A stretch of 64,000 bases of DNA from MTP4 sp052056915 (GCF_052056915.1 NZ_CP195119.1:2294001-2358000); one strand, 5' to 3'; shown: positions 18,263 through 27,540, numbered from the stretch's first letter. The notes: generated by a model from the sequence alone, not told the origin. Translations and numbers: made by a program.

Positions 18263-18414
18263 TTTCAGATCCATATTAATCCATACTGATCCATAGTGAT
18301 CTGTATTATTCCATGAATTCCTGGAAGATGTACTGCATTTTCAGGGAATACGTGAATAGAAGTAAGGGTCAAATTAACAGCAAACATTAAAGGGAAACAT
18401 TTGAAGGGAACACC

Positions 18415-19869
18415 ATGACCGATATCGACGCGATCTATGAAAAGCTCAGCCACGTCATCAGCAAAGAGGATTTCCTGCAGCGCATCAAGGAAAAAGTTGA
18501 AAACATGGGAGGGCTCTGCGACGAAGCAATGGCTGCCATGCTCGTTGCCAACGAACTGGGCTTCTCGGATGTGGGACGGGACAGCGTGAAAATTGCCGAC
18601 ATCACAGCCGAGAGCGGGACCGTGAATTTTGTTGCCAGAATCATTTCAGTCTTCGAGCCAAAGGAATTTACCCGAAACGACGGGACCATCGGGAGAGTCG
18701 GAAACCTGATAGTGGGAGACGAAACCGGGAGAATCAAGGTGACCCTCTGGGACAATATGGCGGACCTGCTAAAGACCGGGAAAGTACAGGCAGGGGAGAG
18801 CGTGCAGGTCAGCGGGTACACGAAGCAGGGTTATTCCGGGGTTGAGGTTAATATCGGGAACAACGGCGTCCTGGCCGAAAGCGACGAAGAGGTGGAAGTG
18901 GCTGTGAATGCCCAGCAGATCAAGGATATAAAGGACGGCATGGGCGATCTGAACCTCACCGGAAAAGTCCTGGAAACTTCCGATGTCAGGACCTTCCAGC
19001 GCAAAGACGGCACCGAAGGAAAGGTCGGGAACCTGATGATCGGGGACGGCACAGGGTCAATCCGCGTAACCCTCTGGGACGAAAAAACCGACTTTTTAAA
19101 CGAAGTTGAATACGGAGATACCCTGGAGATCATAAACGCCTATGCCCGGGAAAACGCCTTCAGCCAGAAAGTTGAATTGCAGATAGGAAACCGTGGCCTC
19201 ATTCGGAAAAGCGAGACGGAGATAGAGTACGAAGAGGAATTCATCCCCATAGGAAACATTGTTGCAGATGCTAGCGACGTAAACATCTCGGGAAGGGTCC
19301 TCGACATCTCGGAAGTCCGCACTTTTGAGAAAAGGGACGGGTCCCCCGGAAGGGTCGGAAACCTTCTGGTAGGGGACGAGACAGGAAAAATCAGGGTCAC
19401 ACTCTGGGACGAAAAAACCGATTTCCTGGATGAAGTGGAATTTGACGAAACCATCGAGGTCATCCATGCCTATGCCCGGGAAAACAACTTCAGCCAGCAG
19501 GTTGAACTGCAGATTGGAAACCACGGCCTCATTCGGAAAAGCGAGAAAACAGTCGAATATAGGGAGAAGTTCACGGATATTTCCGACATAATCCCGGGAG
19601 AGAGCTATTCCGTCCGGGGAAAGGTCTCGGACCTGGGGGAACTCCGCGAATTCGAACGGGAAGACGGGACCGAGAGTGTTGTGGCAGGCCTTGAACTCAC
19701 GGACGAAACCGGAAGCATCCGCATAACCCTCTGGGGCGAACAGGCATACGTGCTTGAAGACCTGGACATCGACTCCGAACTCCAGATCATAGACGCATAC
19801 GCAAGGTACGGCCTGAACGAAGAAATCGAACTGAGCGTTGGAAACCGGAGTAGGGTAATCATTCTGTGA
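18415..19869 (+). CDS. rpa1: Replication protein A, four OB folds
   Basis: 484 aa. It binds and protects single-stranded DNA in replication and repair. A short helical N-terminus (1-60) is followed by four OB folds at about 65-160, 175-275, 285-385 and 390-484. Each has the pattern FxRxDGTxGxVGNLxxGDxTGxIxVTLWD. Folds two and three are close copies, down to IxAYAREN-FSQ-VELQIGN-GLIRKSE, so they come from a recent internal duplication. No zinc finger is present. The architecture matches the four-OB RPA known from Methanosarcina. AAGGGAAC precedes the ATG. The gene is alone and is followed by a repeat and two ORB-like sites. Confidence 0.92.
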   Translation: MTDIDAIYEKLSHVISKEDFLQRIKEKVENMGGLCDEAMAAMLVANELGFSDVGRDSVKIADITAESGTVNFVARIISVFEPKEFTRNDGTIGRVGNLIVGDETGRIKVTLWDNMADLLKTGKVQAGESVQVSGYTKQGYSGVEVNIGNNGVLAESDEEVEVAVNAQQIKDIKDGMGDLNLTGKVLETSDVRTFQRKDGTEGKVGNLMIGDGTGSIRVTLWDEKTDFLNEVEYGDTLEIINAYARENAFSQKVELQIGNRGLIRKSETEIEYEEEFIPIGNIVADASDVNISGRVLDISEVRTFEKRDGSPGRVGNLLVGDETGKIRVTLWDEKTDFLDEVEFDETIEVIHAYARENNFSQQVELQIGNHGLIRKSEKTVEYREKFTDISDIIPGESYSVRGKVSDLGELREFEREDGTESVVAGLELTDETGSIRITLWGEQAYVLEDLDIDSELQIIDAYARYGLNEEIELSVGNRSRVIIL

Positions 19870-19920
19870 TTTTTCCCTTTTCTGTTTCCTTTTTCTTCCT
19901 TCTTTACCAATTCGCCAATT

Positions 19921-19991
19921 TTACCAGATTTTATCGATTACCAGATTTTATCGATTACCGGATTTTATCGATTACCAGATTTTATCGATTA
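19921..19991. repeat. Tandem repeat, 17 bp (ATTACCAGATTTTATCG), 4 copies
   Basis: It starts 50 bp after the RPA stop. Together with the ORB-like sites at 20190 and 20359 it is what can be named in the 19870-20793 gap; the rest is AT-rich DNA. Confidence 0.9.
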
Positions 19992-20189
19992 TACGATAAT
20001 TTTCTTAGTTTCTGTCAATTATACTCGACAACCCAGTCCATTTTTTCAAACATGTTCAACACCATATTCTACGTTTGTTAATTTTACTCGATGTTTTTTG
20101 TGATTGCTTGAAGCTAAATTACATTCAAAAAACATTTAGATGGCATTCGAATTTCTGGATGGAAGATGTGAAAAATTTCAAGATCTATC

Positions 20190-20213
20190 GTTCCAGTGGA
20201 AACGCAGGGGTTC
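20190..20213 (+). promoter_or_regulatory. ORB-like (Orc1/Cdc6 binding) site
   Basis: GTTCCAGTGGAAACGCAGGG followed by GTTC. It matches the archaeal origin-recognition-box pattern TTCCAnTGGAAAC...GGGG with the G-run on the right. It lies 17 kb from the cdc6 gene. Confidence 0.65.
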
Positions 20214-20358
20214 TGAAAATTTTCCTTCTAGAAAAAGCGCTGGCATAAGAAATATAATTGCTTCTTTTTCCTTGTTCCGGGGCTTTCTCCAAAACCTTTT
20301 ACCTTCCCTTCGGCTCTCCCCCAGAAACACTTTATATTTTTTCAGTCTTAGCAAAAAT

Positions 20359-20383
20359 CTCCAGTCGAAATGGAGGGGGTTCT
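20359..20383 (+). promoter_or_regulatory. ORB-like site, weaker
   Basis: TCTCCAGTCGAAATGGAGGG followed by GGTTC. It has the same orientation as the site 169 bp upstream, with one change in the dyad. Confidence 0.5.
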
Positions 20384-20793
20384 AAAAAAATTATTTTCCG
20401 TATTTTTGAGAACTTTTACTCTGGAAAAACGGAATTATTTAACAAGAAATAAGGATACTGCAATGGATTTACGTAAACATGTGCCACCAACAAAGGAAAG
20501 AAATGCCGTTATCATTATGTACCAGTGACCCGTATATATTAAGTGTTATAAAAACGCTCGGGAAGTGCGGGAAGGACCTTCTCGAAGGTGAAGAATTGGG
20601 CATACCGGGGAAAGATAGTTTTCCATGGACATGTCCGGGTTTTGATCGATTGCAGAGAAAAACCTGAATTAGGGGAAACTGAGGAATTTAACAGGTTTTT
20701 TGAAAGGAAGCCTGAAAGCCGGTAGAATTGATTGGGAAACGGATTTTATCTGGTTTTTGTGATCCGGAGAAAGAAAAGGGGGAACGGCAATTA

Positions 20794-21417
20794 ATGGTGT
20801 TTGACCGCAGAAAAGAAATTGAAACCGATATCCAGATCAAGGAAATTGAAAAGGAGATGTCGGTTTCGGAAGTCATGAACAAGACCGTGGTCACGCTGGA
20901 CATCAACACGGATATCCCTGTTATTGCAAGGGAGATGGTCAGGTACAATGTCGGAAGTGTGATCATCACCGAGAAAGAAAAAGCAATGGGGATCATCACG
21001 GAAAGGGATCTTGTAAGGGACATCGTCACAAAGGATAAAAAGCCGAGCCGAGTGCATGCAAGCAAAATCGTCTCTACTCCGCTGGTCACCGTGAAACCAA
21101 CAACCAGTGTCATAGAAGCTTCGGAGATAATGCTCAAATCTGACATAAAAAGGCTTCCGGTCATGGAAAACGGTGATATAATGGGAATAGTTTCGAATAC
21201 GGACATTCTCATGGTGACACCGGGACTCAGCACCATCCTCAAGGACCTCATCGAGATGAACCGGGAACCTCTCTTTGCCACAGGCGAAGGAGAAGGTCCT
21301 GAGTTCAACAGCGGGGTCTGCGAGTCCTGCGGCTATTATTCCGAAGACCTGGAAATGGTAAACGGAAGGCTGCTGTGCCGGGACTGCCGGGATGTCGAAG
21401 AAGACTATTACGATTGA
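20794..21417 (+). CDS. CBS-domain protein with C-terminal zinc ribbon (CBS cluster gene 1)
   Basis: 207 aa from ATG 20794; an upstream TTG (20728) is less likely. A charged helix (1-25) leads into a CBS pair (about 26-155: VSEVMNKTVVTLDIN...GIITERDLVRDIV, then ASKIVSTPLVTVKP...GIVSNTDIL). It ends in a rubredoxin-like ribbon with Cys176/179 and Cys195/198. CBS pairs usually bind adenosine nucleotides or S-adenosylmethionine; with a zinc ribbon such proteins are suspected regulators, which is inference. It is the first of five consecutive CBS genes on this strand. Its stop codon is the first copy of a 13-bp tandem repeat. Confidence 0.85.
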   Translation: MVFDRRKEIETDIQIKEIEKEMSVSEVMNKTVVTLDINTDIPVIAREMVRYNVGSVIITEKEKAMGIITERDLVRDIVTKDKKPSRVHASKIVSTPLVTVKPTTSVIEASEIMLKSDIKRLPVMENGDIMGIVSNTDILMVTPGLSTILKDLIEMNREPLFATGEGEGPEFNSGVCESCGYYSEDLEMVNGRLLCRDCRDVEEDYYD

Positions 21418-21650
21418 ATTTGACGATTGAATTTGACGATTGAATTTGACGATTGAATTTGATGATTGAATTTGATGATTGAATTTGACGATTGAATTTG
21501 ACGATTGAATTTGATGATTGAACTTGATGATTGAACTTGATGATTGAACTTGATGATTGAACTTGATGATTGAATTTGATGATTGAATTTGACGATTGAA
21601 TTTGACGATTGAATTTGACGATTGAATTTGACGATTGAACTTGATGATTG
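21410..21650. repeat. Tandem repeat, 13 bp (GACGATTGAATTT), about 18 copies
   Basis: The array begins inside the last codons of CBS gene 1 (…GAT TGA). Variants GAC/GAT and AATTT/AACTT occur in blocks of neighbours, as expected from repeated local duplication. After it, 21651-21895 contains imperfect repeats of ACGGTAC(C)-like words and no gene. Confidence 0.95.
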
Positions 21651-21895
21651 GTTCTCGAATTTTATGGCTTTCCGGACCTAACGGTCCGAGAGTATCAAGC
21701 CAATAGAAACGGTACAAACCAATAGAAACGGTACCCAAACCGATACCAAAAAATGTATCCAAAACGGTACCCAAGACAACTGTATCGAAAAGTATCAAAA
21801 CAGACGGTATTAAAGATGTACAATACCTATCGGACCGGGAATCTAGCCGGTGATGCTGAAAACGTAACACAAAAAAGCAGAGAAAGGGTAAACAG

Positions 21896-22687
21896 ATGAA
21901 AGTCAGCGAAATTATGTCAGAAGGGCCTATCTGTGTGAAAGAGGGGGATTTTGTAACTCACGCCCGTCAGATGATGCGTGACTATTTTCTGCGCGGCCTT
22001 GTCGTCGTTGATGAAGGGAATAAACTTGTGGGGATGCTGACCGACCAGGACATCCTGAGGGTCACTGCAACACGTTCCAATGTCACGGTCCGGGGTTATG
22101 CCAGGGAATGCCCTACAGTCACTCCGGATATGGAGATCCAGAAAGCGGCAAAGCTTATGCTGGAAGCTAAAATGAACAGAGTACCTGTAGTTGCTTCTAC
22201 CACGGACCGGACGGTGCTTGGAGTCCTGAGCAACTCCGACCTCCTGAAAAACATGAAGCTTCCGAAGGGAGCTCCCGAGAACGTTGGAAAGATCATGACC
22301 CGGAAGGTAGAAACCTGCCACCCCGATGAAAGGGTCACAAAAGTCTGGGCTCACATGCTCGAAGCCGGTTACACGGGAATTCCCGTAGTTTCGGAAAAGG
22401 GGGAAATCCAGGGGATGATCACGCGCAGGGATGTCCTGAAATCCGGAGCTGTCCGGATAGGGTCCGAAGACAGCCGGGGCACGAGGACGAGCGAGACGGC
22501 AAAGGTCGAGAAGATCATGTCCACTCCAGCTTATACCCTTGCCGAGGAGGACTCCATCGAAAGGACCAGGGAGATGATCATACACTATGACATCGGCAGG
22601 GTCACAGTGGTAAACGGAACCAAAGTGGTGGGAATAGTGGACAGGCAGGACCTCCTGGGAGCCTTCGTCAGCGGTGTTTCCGGATAA
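21896..22687 (+). CDS. Four-CBS protein (CBS cluster gene 2)
   Basis: 263 aa, two CBS pairs and little else. Motif cores are VSEIMSEGPICV...GMLTDQDILRVTA; ARECPTVTPDM...GVLSNSDLLKN; VGKIMTRKVETC...GMITRRDVLKS; and VEKIMSTPAYTL...GIVDRQDLLGA. There is no signal peptide, membrane part or catalytic domain, so it is a stand-alone soluble sensor or scaffold that probably binds nucleotides in the clefts of each pair. AAAGGG precedes the ATG. It is separated by about 480 bp from gene 1 and 260 bp from gene 3, so the cluster is probably not one tight operon. The ligand is unknown. Confidence 0.85.
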   Translation: MKVSEIMSEGPICVKEGDFVTHARQMMRDYFLRGLVVVDEGNKLVGMLTDQDILRVTATRSNVTVRGYARECPTVTPDMEIQKAAKLMLEAKMNRVPVVASTTDRTVLGVLSNSDLLKNMKLPKGAPENVGKIMTRKVETCHPDERVTKVWAHMLEAGYTGIPVVSEKGEIQGMITRRDVLKSGAVRIGSEDSRGTRTSETAKVEKIMSTPAYTLAEEDSIERTREMIIHYDIGRVTVVNGTKVVGIVDRQDLLGAFVSGVSG

Positions 22688-22947
22688 CCATCGGAGCTTT
22701 TCACGCAAAAAGATTATAACGCTCAAAGATTATAATTAATAATGGTTATAGATTAAGAAAAGAGAAAGAGTTTTGGAGAGGTGTTTTCCAAAAAAATTGG
22801 CCAAAAATTTTTATTTTTCAAAAAAAGCCCGGGAAAACTGCTGAACCGGGAAAAATCGAATGTTTCAGGGGAAATCCTGCAAAAGTGCGGGAAGAGAAAA
22901 ACGGTGTATGAAAAACCACTAACGGCAACTCGAATTCGGTGATCTAA

Positions 22948-23943
22948 TTGAACAAAAATAAGACACTAGCGTCAGCCGAAAAAACGAAAGTTCAGGCCAG
23001 ACTGAACAAAGTGGATAGGGGAGTACAGAGGAAAGATCCTAGAATGATTAGCAGCACAGGCACAATGGATACAGGCCCTGTGGATTTCAAGTCCAGGATC
23101 TCGGAACATGAGGGAGTAATCCTTGCCCTGGGGACAAAGGATGTAGTCACCCTTCCTCCCACTGCAACCATAATGGAAGCAGTCAAAATCATGACTGAAA
23201 AGAGATTCAGGCGCGTTCCGGTTACGGATCCCGGGACAGGAAGGATCGAAGGGATTGTCACTTCCGTGGATATCATCGATTTCCTGGGAGGCGGAAGCAG
23301 GAACCTGCTTGTTGAAAACCGCTACAAGGGCAACCTACTAGCTGCAATAAATGAAGAAGTAAGGCAGATTATGGAAACTGACGTTGCCTGCATTAATGAG
23401 CATGCAAACTTCGACGAAGCCGTTTCAATGATGCTCGATAGAAAGACCGGAGGGCTCCCGGTTGTGGATGACGAGATGCGGGTCGTGGCAATTTTCACCG
23501 AACGAAACGCTGTAGAGCTGATGAGCGGACTTGTGACAAACATCGGCGTCCGGGAGTACATGAGTAAAAAAGTAACAATGGTATCCACGGACACACCCAT
23601 CGGACAAGCGGCAAAAATCATGGTTGAAAACGAATTCCGGAGACTTCCTGTGGTCAAAGACGGGATCTTTGCGGGGATGGTCACAGCCTCGGACATTGTT
23701 CATTTCCTTGGGAGGGGAGATGCCTTCCACAAACTGGTAACCGGAAACATCCACGAAGCTCTCGATCAGCCTGTAGGCTCAATCGTTTCAAAGGAACTGA
23801 TCTGGACAGGACCTGAGACGGACATGGGAAAAGCTCTGGAAATCATGCTTGGAAAAAGAATAGGATCCCTTCCAATCCTGGAAGACGGGCTCATCCACGG
23901 CATCATTACGGAGCGCGATTTCCTGAGAGCTTTGAAAGCTTGA
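22948..23943 (+). CDS. Four-CBS protein with N-terminal extension (CBS cluster gene 3)
   Basis: 331 aa from TTG 22948. That start is preferred because CGGTGATC lies about 5 nt upstream, although ATG at residue 33 is possible. A basic N-terminal tail (1-45) precedes four CBS motifs: VVTLPPTATIMEA...GIVTSVDIIDFLGGG; METDVACINEHANF...AIFTERNAVE; MSKKVTMVSTDTPI...GMVTASDIVHFLGRG; and SKELIWTGPETDM...GIITERDFL. Segments one and three share the FLGxG ending, so the protein is an internal tandem duplication of one CBS pair. Soluble; ligand unknown. Confidence 0.85.
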   Translation: MNKNKTLASAEKTKVQARLNKVDRGVQRKDPRMISSTGTMDTGPVDFKSRISEHEGVILALGTKDVVTLPPTATIMEAVKIMTEKRFRRVPVTDPGTGRIEGIVTSVDIIDFLGGGSRNLLVENRYKGNLLAAINEEVRQIMETDVACINEHANFDEAVSMMLDRKTGGLPVVDDEMRVVAIFTERNAVELMSGLVTNIGVREYMSKKVTMVSTDTPIGQAAKIMVENEFRRLPVVKDGIFAGMVTASDIVHFLGRGDAFHKLVTGNIHEALDQPVGSIVSKELIWTGPETDMGKALEIMLGKRIGSLPILEDGLIHGIITERDFLRALKA

Positions 23944-24037
23944 ACTGGACTCTTAATTAAGACCAAATTAAGACCAGGTGCCCGAACTCCAAACCAAAAT
24001 ATCCAACTGAATAAATCCCAATCTTAACCTATAGAAC

Positions 24038-24100
24038 CAATGCCAAATCAATACTGAATCAATGCCAAATCAATACTGAATCAATACAGAATCAATATTA
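24038..24100. repeat. Direct repeat, 22 bp (AATGCCAAATCAATACTGAA plus TC), 2.5 copies
   Basis: It lies in the 580-bp gap after CBS gene 3. Confidence 0.8.
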
Positions 24101-24211
24101 CGCTGAAATTCCTGTGTCGGCACTTCCGACCTGGATTCAGAATTTTTGGCAGAAGGACTTTAGATAAAAGACCCTTAAGAGGAACATTCAGGATCGGAAA
24201 GATAGGAGTAT

Positions 24212-24350
24212 CAGGAATGTTCAGGGGTTGTTCAGGGGTTGTTCAGGAGTGCCGCTCAGGAGTTGTTCAGGAGTGCCGCTCAGGGGTTGGTCAGGAGTGC
24301 CGCTCAGGAGTGCCGCTCAGGAGTTGTTCAGGAGTGCCACTCAGGGCGCA
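24212..24350. repeat. Complex tandem repeat of TCAGGAGTGCCGC and TCAGGAGTTGT units
   Basis: About ten short units in mixed order, GC-richer than the surroundings, between CBS genes 3 and 4. Nothing else is seen until the TATA-like TTATACATTATAAAA near 24490. Confidence 0.85.
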
Positions 24351-24522
24351 GCTGGTTCTAAATAATATAAACTTGATGCTACGCGGACTTTGCTTTTACA
24401 AAAATTAGACAAACAACACATGAAAATTGAGAAGGTTACAACCAAAAATTAAAAACTTCACATTTGACTCAAAAACTATAATTATTGATGCTTATACATT
24501 ATAAAAATGAAGGAGGTATTTC

Positions 24523-25368
24523 ATGAATGTGGCGGACATAATGAGTTCACCTGTATATGTTATAGAATCAGATGAACCCGTGTCTCATGCAAGAAATCTG
24601 ATGTTAAGACACAAGATCAGTACGCTGCTTGTCCTGAATGAAGGCAAGATGGTGGGAATAGTCACTAAATCAGACATCAGCAACCGTCTGGCTCAGGCAG
24701 AACCGCTCTGGAGGAGAAGACCCATAGACCAGATCCCTATCAAGCTGATGATGACAGAATCGGTAATCACTATCTATCCCGAAGCCTCTATATCCCAGGC
24801 AGCCGCCCTGATGCTTGAAAATGGAGTCCATGATATACCCGTGGTAAAGAATGACGTTGTCGGAATTGTTACAAGGACCGACATCGTGCGCCACGTTGCC
24901 AGAACAGAAGAAAACCTGGACACGAAGGTTTCCAGGCTGATGACAGAAGATGTTGTTTCTGTCCACAAGCATCACACCATCAACCACGTTCTCGATGAGA
25001 TGAACAAGAACGAAATCGAAAGAGTGATTGTCAAGAACGACCTTGGAAAGCCTGCAGGGATCATTTCCCGAAGAAACCTTGCCTTAAACTACATCACCGA
25101 CAGTGAAGGCAAACTTTCCACAAAAAATATCAAGATGGCCAGGAAATCCTCCCCGGCAGGCCAGAAAACCTACAGGTACATAAAAGAAGTACCCCTGACT
25201 GCGGAAGATATCATGTCCTCCCCGGTGGTTATGCTGGATGTAAATGAAAGCGCAAAAGAAGCCGCAAAAAAGATGATTGAAGAAGATGTTACAGCCCTAC
25301 CCATTACGAACGGCGAGGAAATAGTGGGAATAATCAGCAGGACCGATATCATGAAAGCGGTGATGTAA
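24523..25368 (+). CDS. Four-CBS protein (CBS cluster gene 4)
   Basis: 281 aa; a strong ribosome site AAGGAGGT precedes the ATG, and a TATA-like element lies about 30 bp before that. CBS motifs: VADIMSSPVYVI...GIVTKSDISN; MMTESVITIYPE...GIVTRTDIVRHVA; LMTEDVVSVHKH...GIISRRNLA; and AEDIMSSPVVMLDVN...GIISRTDIMKAVM. About 45 extra residues (about 195-230) separate motifs three and four. Start and end units (DIMSSPV) are alike, pointing to duplication inside the family. No other domain. It follows its own promoter rather than reading through from gene 3. Confidence 0.86.
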   Translation: MNVADIMSSPVYVIESDEPVSHARNLMLRHKISTLLVLNEGKMVGIVTKSDISNRLAQAEPLWRRRPIDQIPIKLMMTESVITIYPEASISQAAALMLENGVHDIPVVKNDVVGIVTRTDIVRHVARTEENLDTKVSRLMTEDVVSVHKHHTINHVLDEMNKNEIERVIVKNDLGKPAGIISRRNLALNYITDSEGKLSTKNIKMARKSSPAGQKTYRYIKEVPLTAEDIMSSPVVMLDVNESAKEAAKKMIEEDVTALPITNGEEIVGIISRTDIMKAVM

Positions 25369-25584
25369 AAGGCAATAAGAAGGCGACAAAAAAGCTATAT
25401 GAGCTAAGCGTCGTGGCCTGAATAACCGGAACCATAACAGGCGACGGAAAACCGTGAAGCTGCCCACAGTGAAACAGGATGAAAAGAATAAGAACACTGA
25501 AAACGGCAGCAAGAAACGATGTAAAAACGCAAACTAGCAGAAAACAACAATTAAAAAATTCTGGATACGCATGAGGTGAATTGC

Positions 25585-26361
25585 ATGCAAGTTAAAGATA
25601 TAATGGTACAGCCACACAAGATCGATAAGTCAGACACCATATCCCACGCCCTTGATCTCATGGAGAAAAAGGACACAAAGCGTCTAATGGTAGTCCACAA
25701 CGACCAGATGCTCGGTGTACTGACCATGAGAAGTCTGACCAAGGAGCTCGGAACTCGCAAGAAACTGAGCAAACCCGCATCCTCTCTGCATGTTGCAACA
25801 GCCGTATCCGACAACTTTGTAAAGGTCCTGCCGGACACCGACCTCAGCGACGCCCTCACCCTGATGAAGAAAAAAGGAGGAGTGATCGTCGTTACCAACA
25901 ACGGGGACGTCCTGGGCTGGGTCACCCCGAAAGAACTTATGGAAGCAAACCGCTTTACGGGCTACGCCGGGGAAATCATGGAAAAAAACCCGATCAATGT
26001 CAGCCCCTCCGACCGGGTCAGCCACGCCAGGCACCTGATCCTCGACAACAACGTGGGCAGACTGCCTGTGGTTGAAAATGGCAAACTCGTAGGGATTGTC
26101 GCAGAAGAAGACATTGTCGCAGCCATGCGCGCCTTCAGGGACCTGGTGGCAGGCAACCAGCAGGATTCCAGAATCAAGAACCTTCTGGTAGGGGATATCA
26201 TGACCCGCAGCGTGACCAGCGTCTATACCAACACTCTGCTTTCAGAAGTTGTCAAGACCATGCTGGAAAACGACTTCGGAGGAGTCCCGGTCCTCAACCT
26301 GGAAGAGGAACTTGTAGGCTTCCTTACCCGAAGGAATGTTATAAACGCAATCGCAGAATGA
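25585..26361 (+). CDS. Four-CBS protein (CBS cluster gene 5)
   Basis: 258 aa from ATG 25585, chosen because GAGGTGA ends 6 nt before it; a GTG at 25576 overlaps that site and is unlikely. CBS motifs: VKDIMVQPHKID...GVLTMRSLTKE; SDNFVKVLPDT...GWVTPKELME; AGEIMEKNPINV...GIVAEEDIVAAM; and VGDIMTRSVTSV...GFLTRRNVINAI. The second motif is the most divergent. It is the last gene of the run and is followed by a strong terminator hairpin. Confidence 0.86.
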   Translation: MQVKDIMVQPHKIDKSDTISHALDLMEKKDTKRLMVVHNDQMLGVLTMRSLTKELGTRKKLSKPASSLHVATAVSDNFVKVLPDTDLSDALTLMKKKGGVIVVTNNGDVLGWVTPKELMEANRFTGYAGEIMEKNPINVSPSDRVSHARHLILDNNVGRLPVVENGKLVGIVAEEDIVAAMRAFRDLVAGNQQDSRIKNLLVGDIMTRSVTSVYTNTLLSEVVKTMLENDFGGVPVLNLEEELVGFLTRRNVINAIAE

Positions 26362-26435
26362 GTTCGATTCGAAAAGTTTGCTTTGAAAAGTTCGATTCAA
26401 AAAGGAAAAGAGAAGAGAACGTTGAAAAAAGAATG

Positions 26436-26468
26436 CCTGCCCCCTGCAGGGCAGGGCTTTTCTGTTTT
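26436..26468 (+). terminator. Terminator hairpin after CBS gene 5
   Basis: CCTGCCC (26436-26442) pairs with GGGCAGG (26449-26455) around a 6-nt loop, followed by TTTTCTGTTTTT. It closes the CBS run. Confidence 0.7.
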
Positions 26469-26583
26469 TAAATTTGAGTTTTGATTTTGGATTGAATTTC
26501 TGCTTTTAGCTAATTTTGAAGTTTAATTATTTCTGTTTTTAACCAGATTTTGGTGTTTAAATGAATTTTCTTATTTTACCGGC

Positions 26584-27381
26584 TCAAAATGAGCGGTCTC
26601 CTCCGAGCAAGCCGCCCAGGAGTTCATCACCGACACCGGCAGCCCCACGCCTTTCACCCCTGTTCTGCTGGTAACTGGCTGCCGCAAAGATCCTGTCGGC
26701 AAGCCTGGAGAAAGGCAGGCTCTGCATGTACACGGTTCCTGGCCCTGTGAGGGTTGCAAGCACGACTCCTTCCCCGCCGAAGAGGGCGTTTTTGAAGTCC
26801 CGAGACCAGGTGATGTCATAACTTACGTTTTCAGTAAAAGCTGCCACACAGCCCGTGTCCACATGGTAGGTCTCTCCAGGGGCTAGTTCCTTCTTGACAA
26901 TCGTGCCGCCAACATGGATGAAAGCCATGCCGTCACCCCGGAGCCTCTGCAAGATGAAACCCTCGCCTCCGAAAAGCCCGGCTCCGAGTTTGCGGGTAAA
27001 GGCGACTTCCACTTCCACACCCCGGGCAGCACAGAGGAAGGCATCTTTCTGGCAAAGCATGCTTCCCCCCATTGCGGAAAGATCCAGGGGGACAACCTTA
27101 CCCGGGAACGGAGCCCCGAAAGCCACATGGCCTTTTCCCTGCCCCTGGTGGGTAAAGTTCGTGATGAAAAAGCTCTCTCCTGTAAGAGCCCTCTTCAGTC
27201 CCTTTTTCAGACCTCCCAGGAGTCCCTTGCTCTCACCGCCCATACTGGTCTGCATCTGGACTCCGGGACCCATGTACATCATTGCTCCGGCTTCTGCCTG
27301 GACGGCCTCTCCCGGGTCAAGTTCGACTTCCACAATCTGCAGGTCGTCGCCTATGATCTGATAATCAATTTCATCTGCCAT
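26584..27381 (-). CDS. AIM24 / TIGR00266 family protein
   Basis: 265 aa. The N-terminus reads IDYQIIGDDLQIVEVELDPGEAVQAEAGAMMYM, and repeated beta strands carry GGSMLCQKDAFLCA and GDGMAFIHVGG, as in the TIGR00266 (AIM24-like) beta-barrel family. The C-terminus is Gly-rich (GLLGGD). AAGGAGA precedes the ATG at 8 nt. The family is widespread but its biochemical role is not settled; a membrane-linked or scaffold role has been suggested for the mitochondrial member only. Transcribed divergently from the RNA ligase. Confidence 0.85.
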   Translation of the reverse strand: MADEIDYQIIGDDLQIVEVELDPGEAVQAEAGAMMYMGPGVQMQTSMGGESKGLLGGLKKGLKRALTGESFFITNFTHQGQGKGHVAFGAPFPGKVVPLDLSAMGGSMLCQKDAFLCAARGVEVEVAFTRKLGAGLFGGEGFILQRLRGDGMAFIHVGGTIVKKELAPGETYHVDTGCVAAFTENVSYDITWSRDFKNALFGGEGVVLATLTGPGTVYMQSLPFSRLADRIFAAASYQQNRGERRGAAGVGDELLGGLLGGDRSF

Positions 27382-27540
27382 TTTGATGTCTCCTTTTTGC
27401 TATCTCTTTCTGCCAGTTATTCTTTCTACTTTTACCGGCTATTTTTTGCCGCAGGTTTAAACTTCATTACTGTAAATTTAAATTTCATTAAAAATTATAG
27501 TTTCAAGACTTAAAAAGATTCTTGACATATCTATTTATGC

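Noticed and set aside
20791..21870. 359-codon minus-strand frame over CBS gene 1 and the 13-bp repeat
   Set aside because: The product is antisense to a clear CBS gene and then a repeated IKFNHQIQSSNS pattern made by the array.
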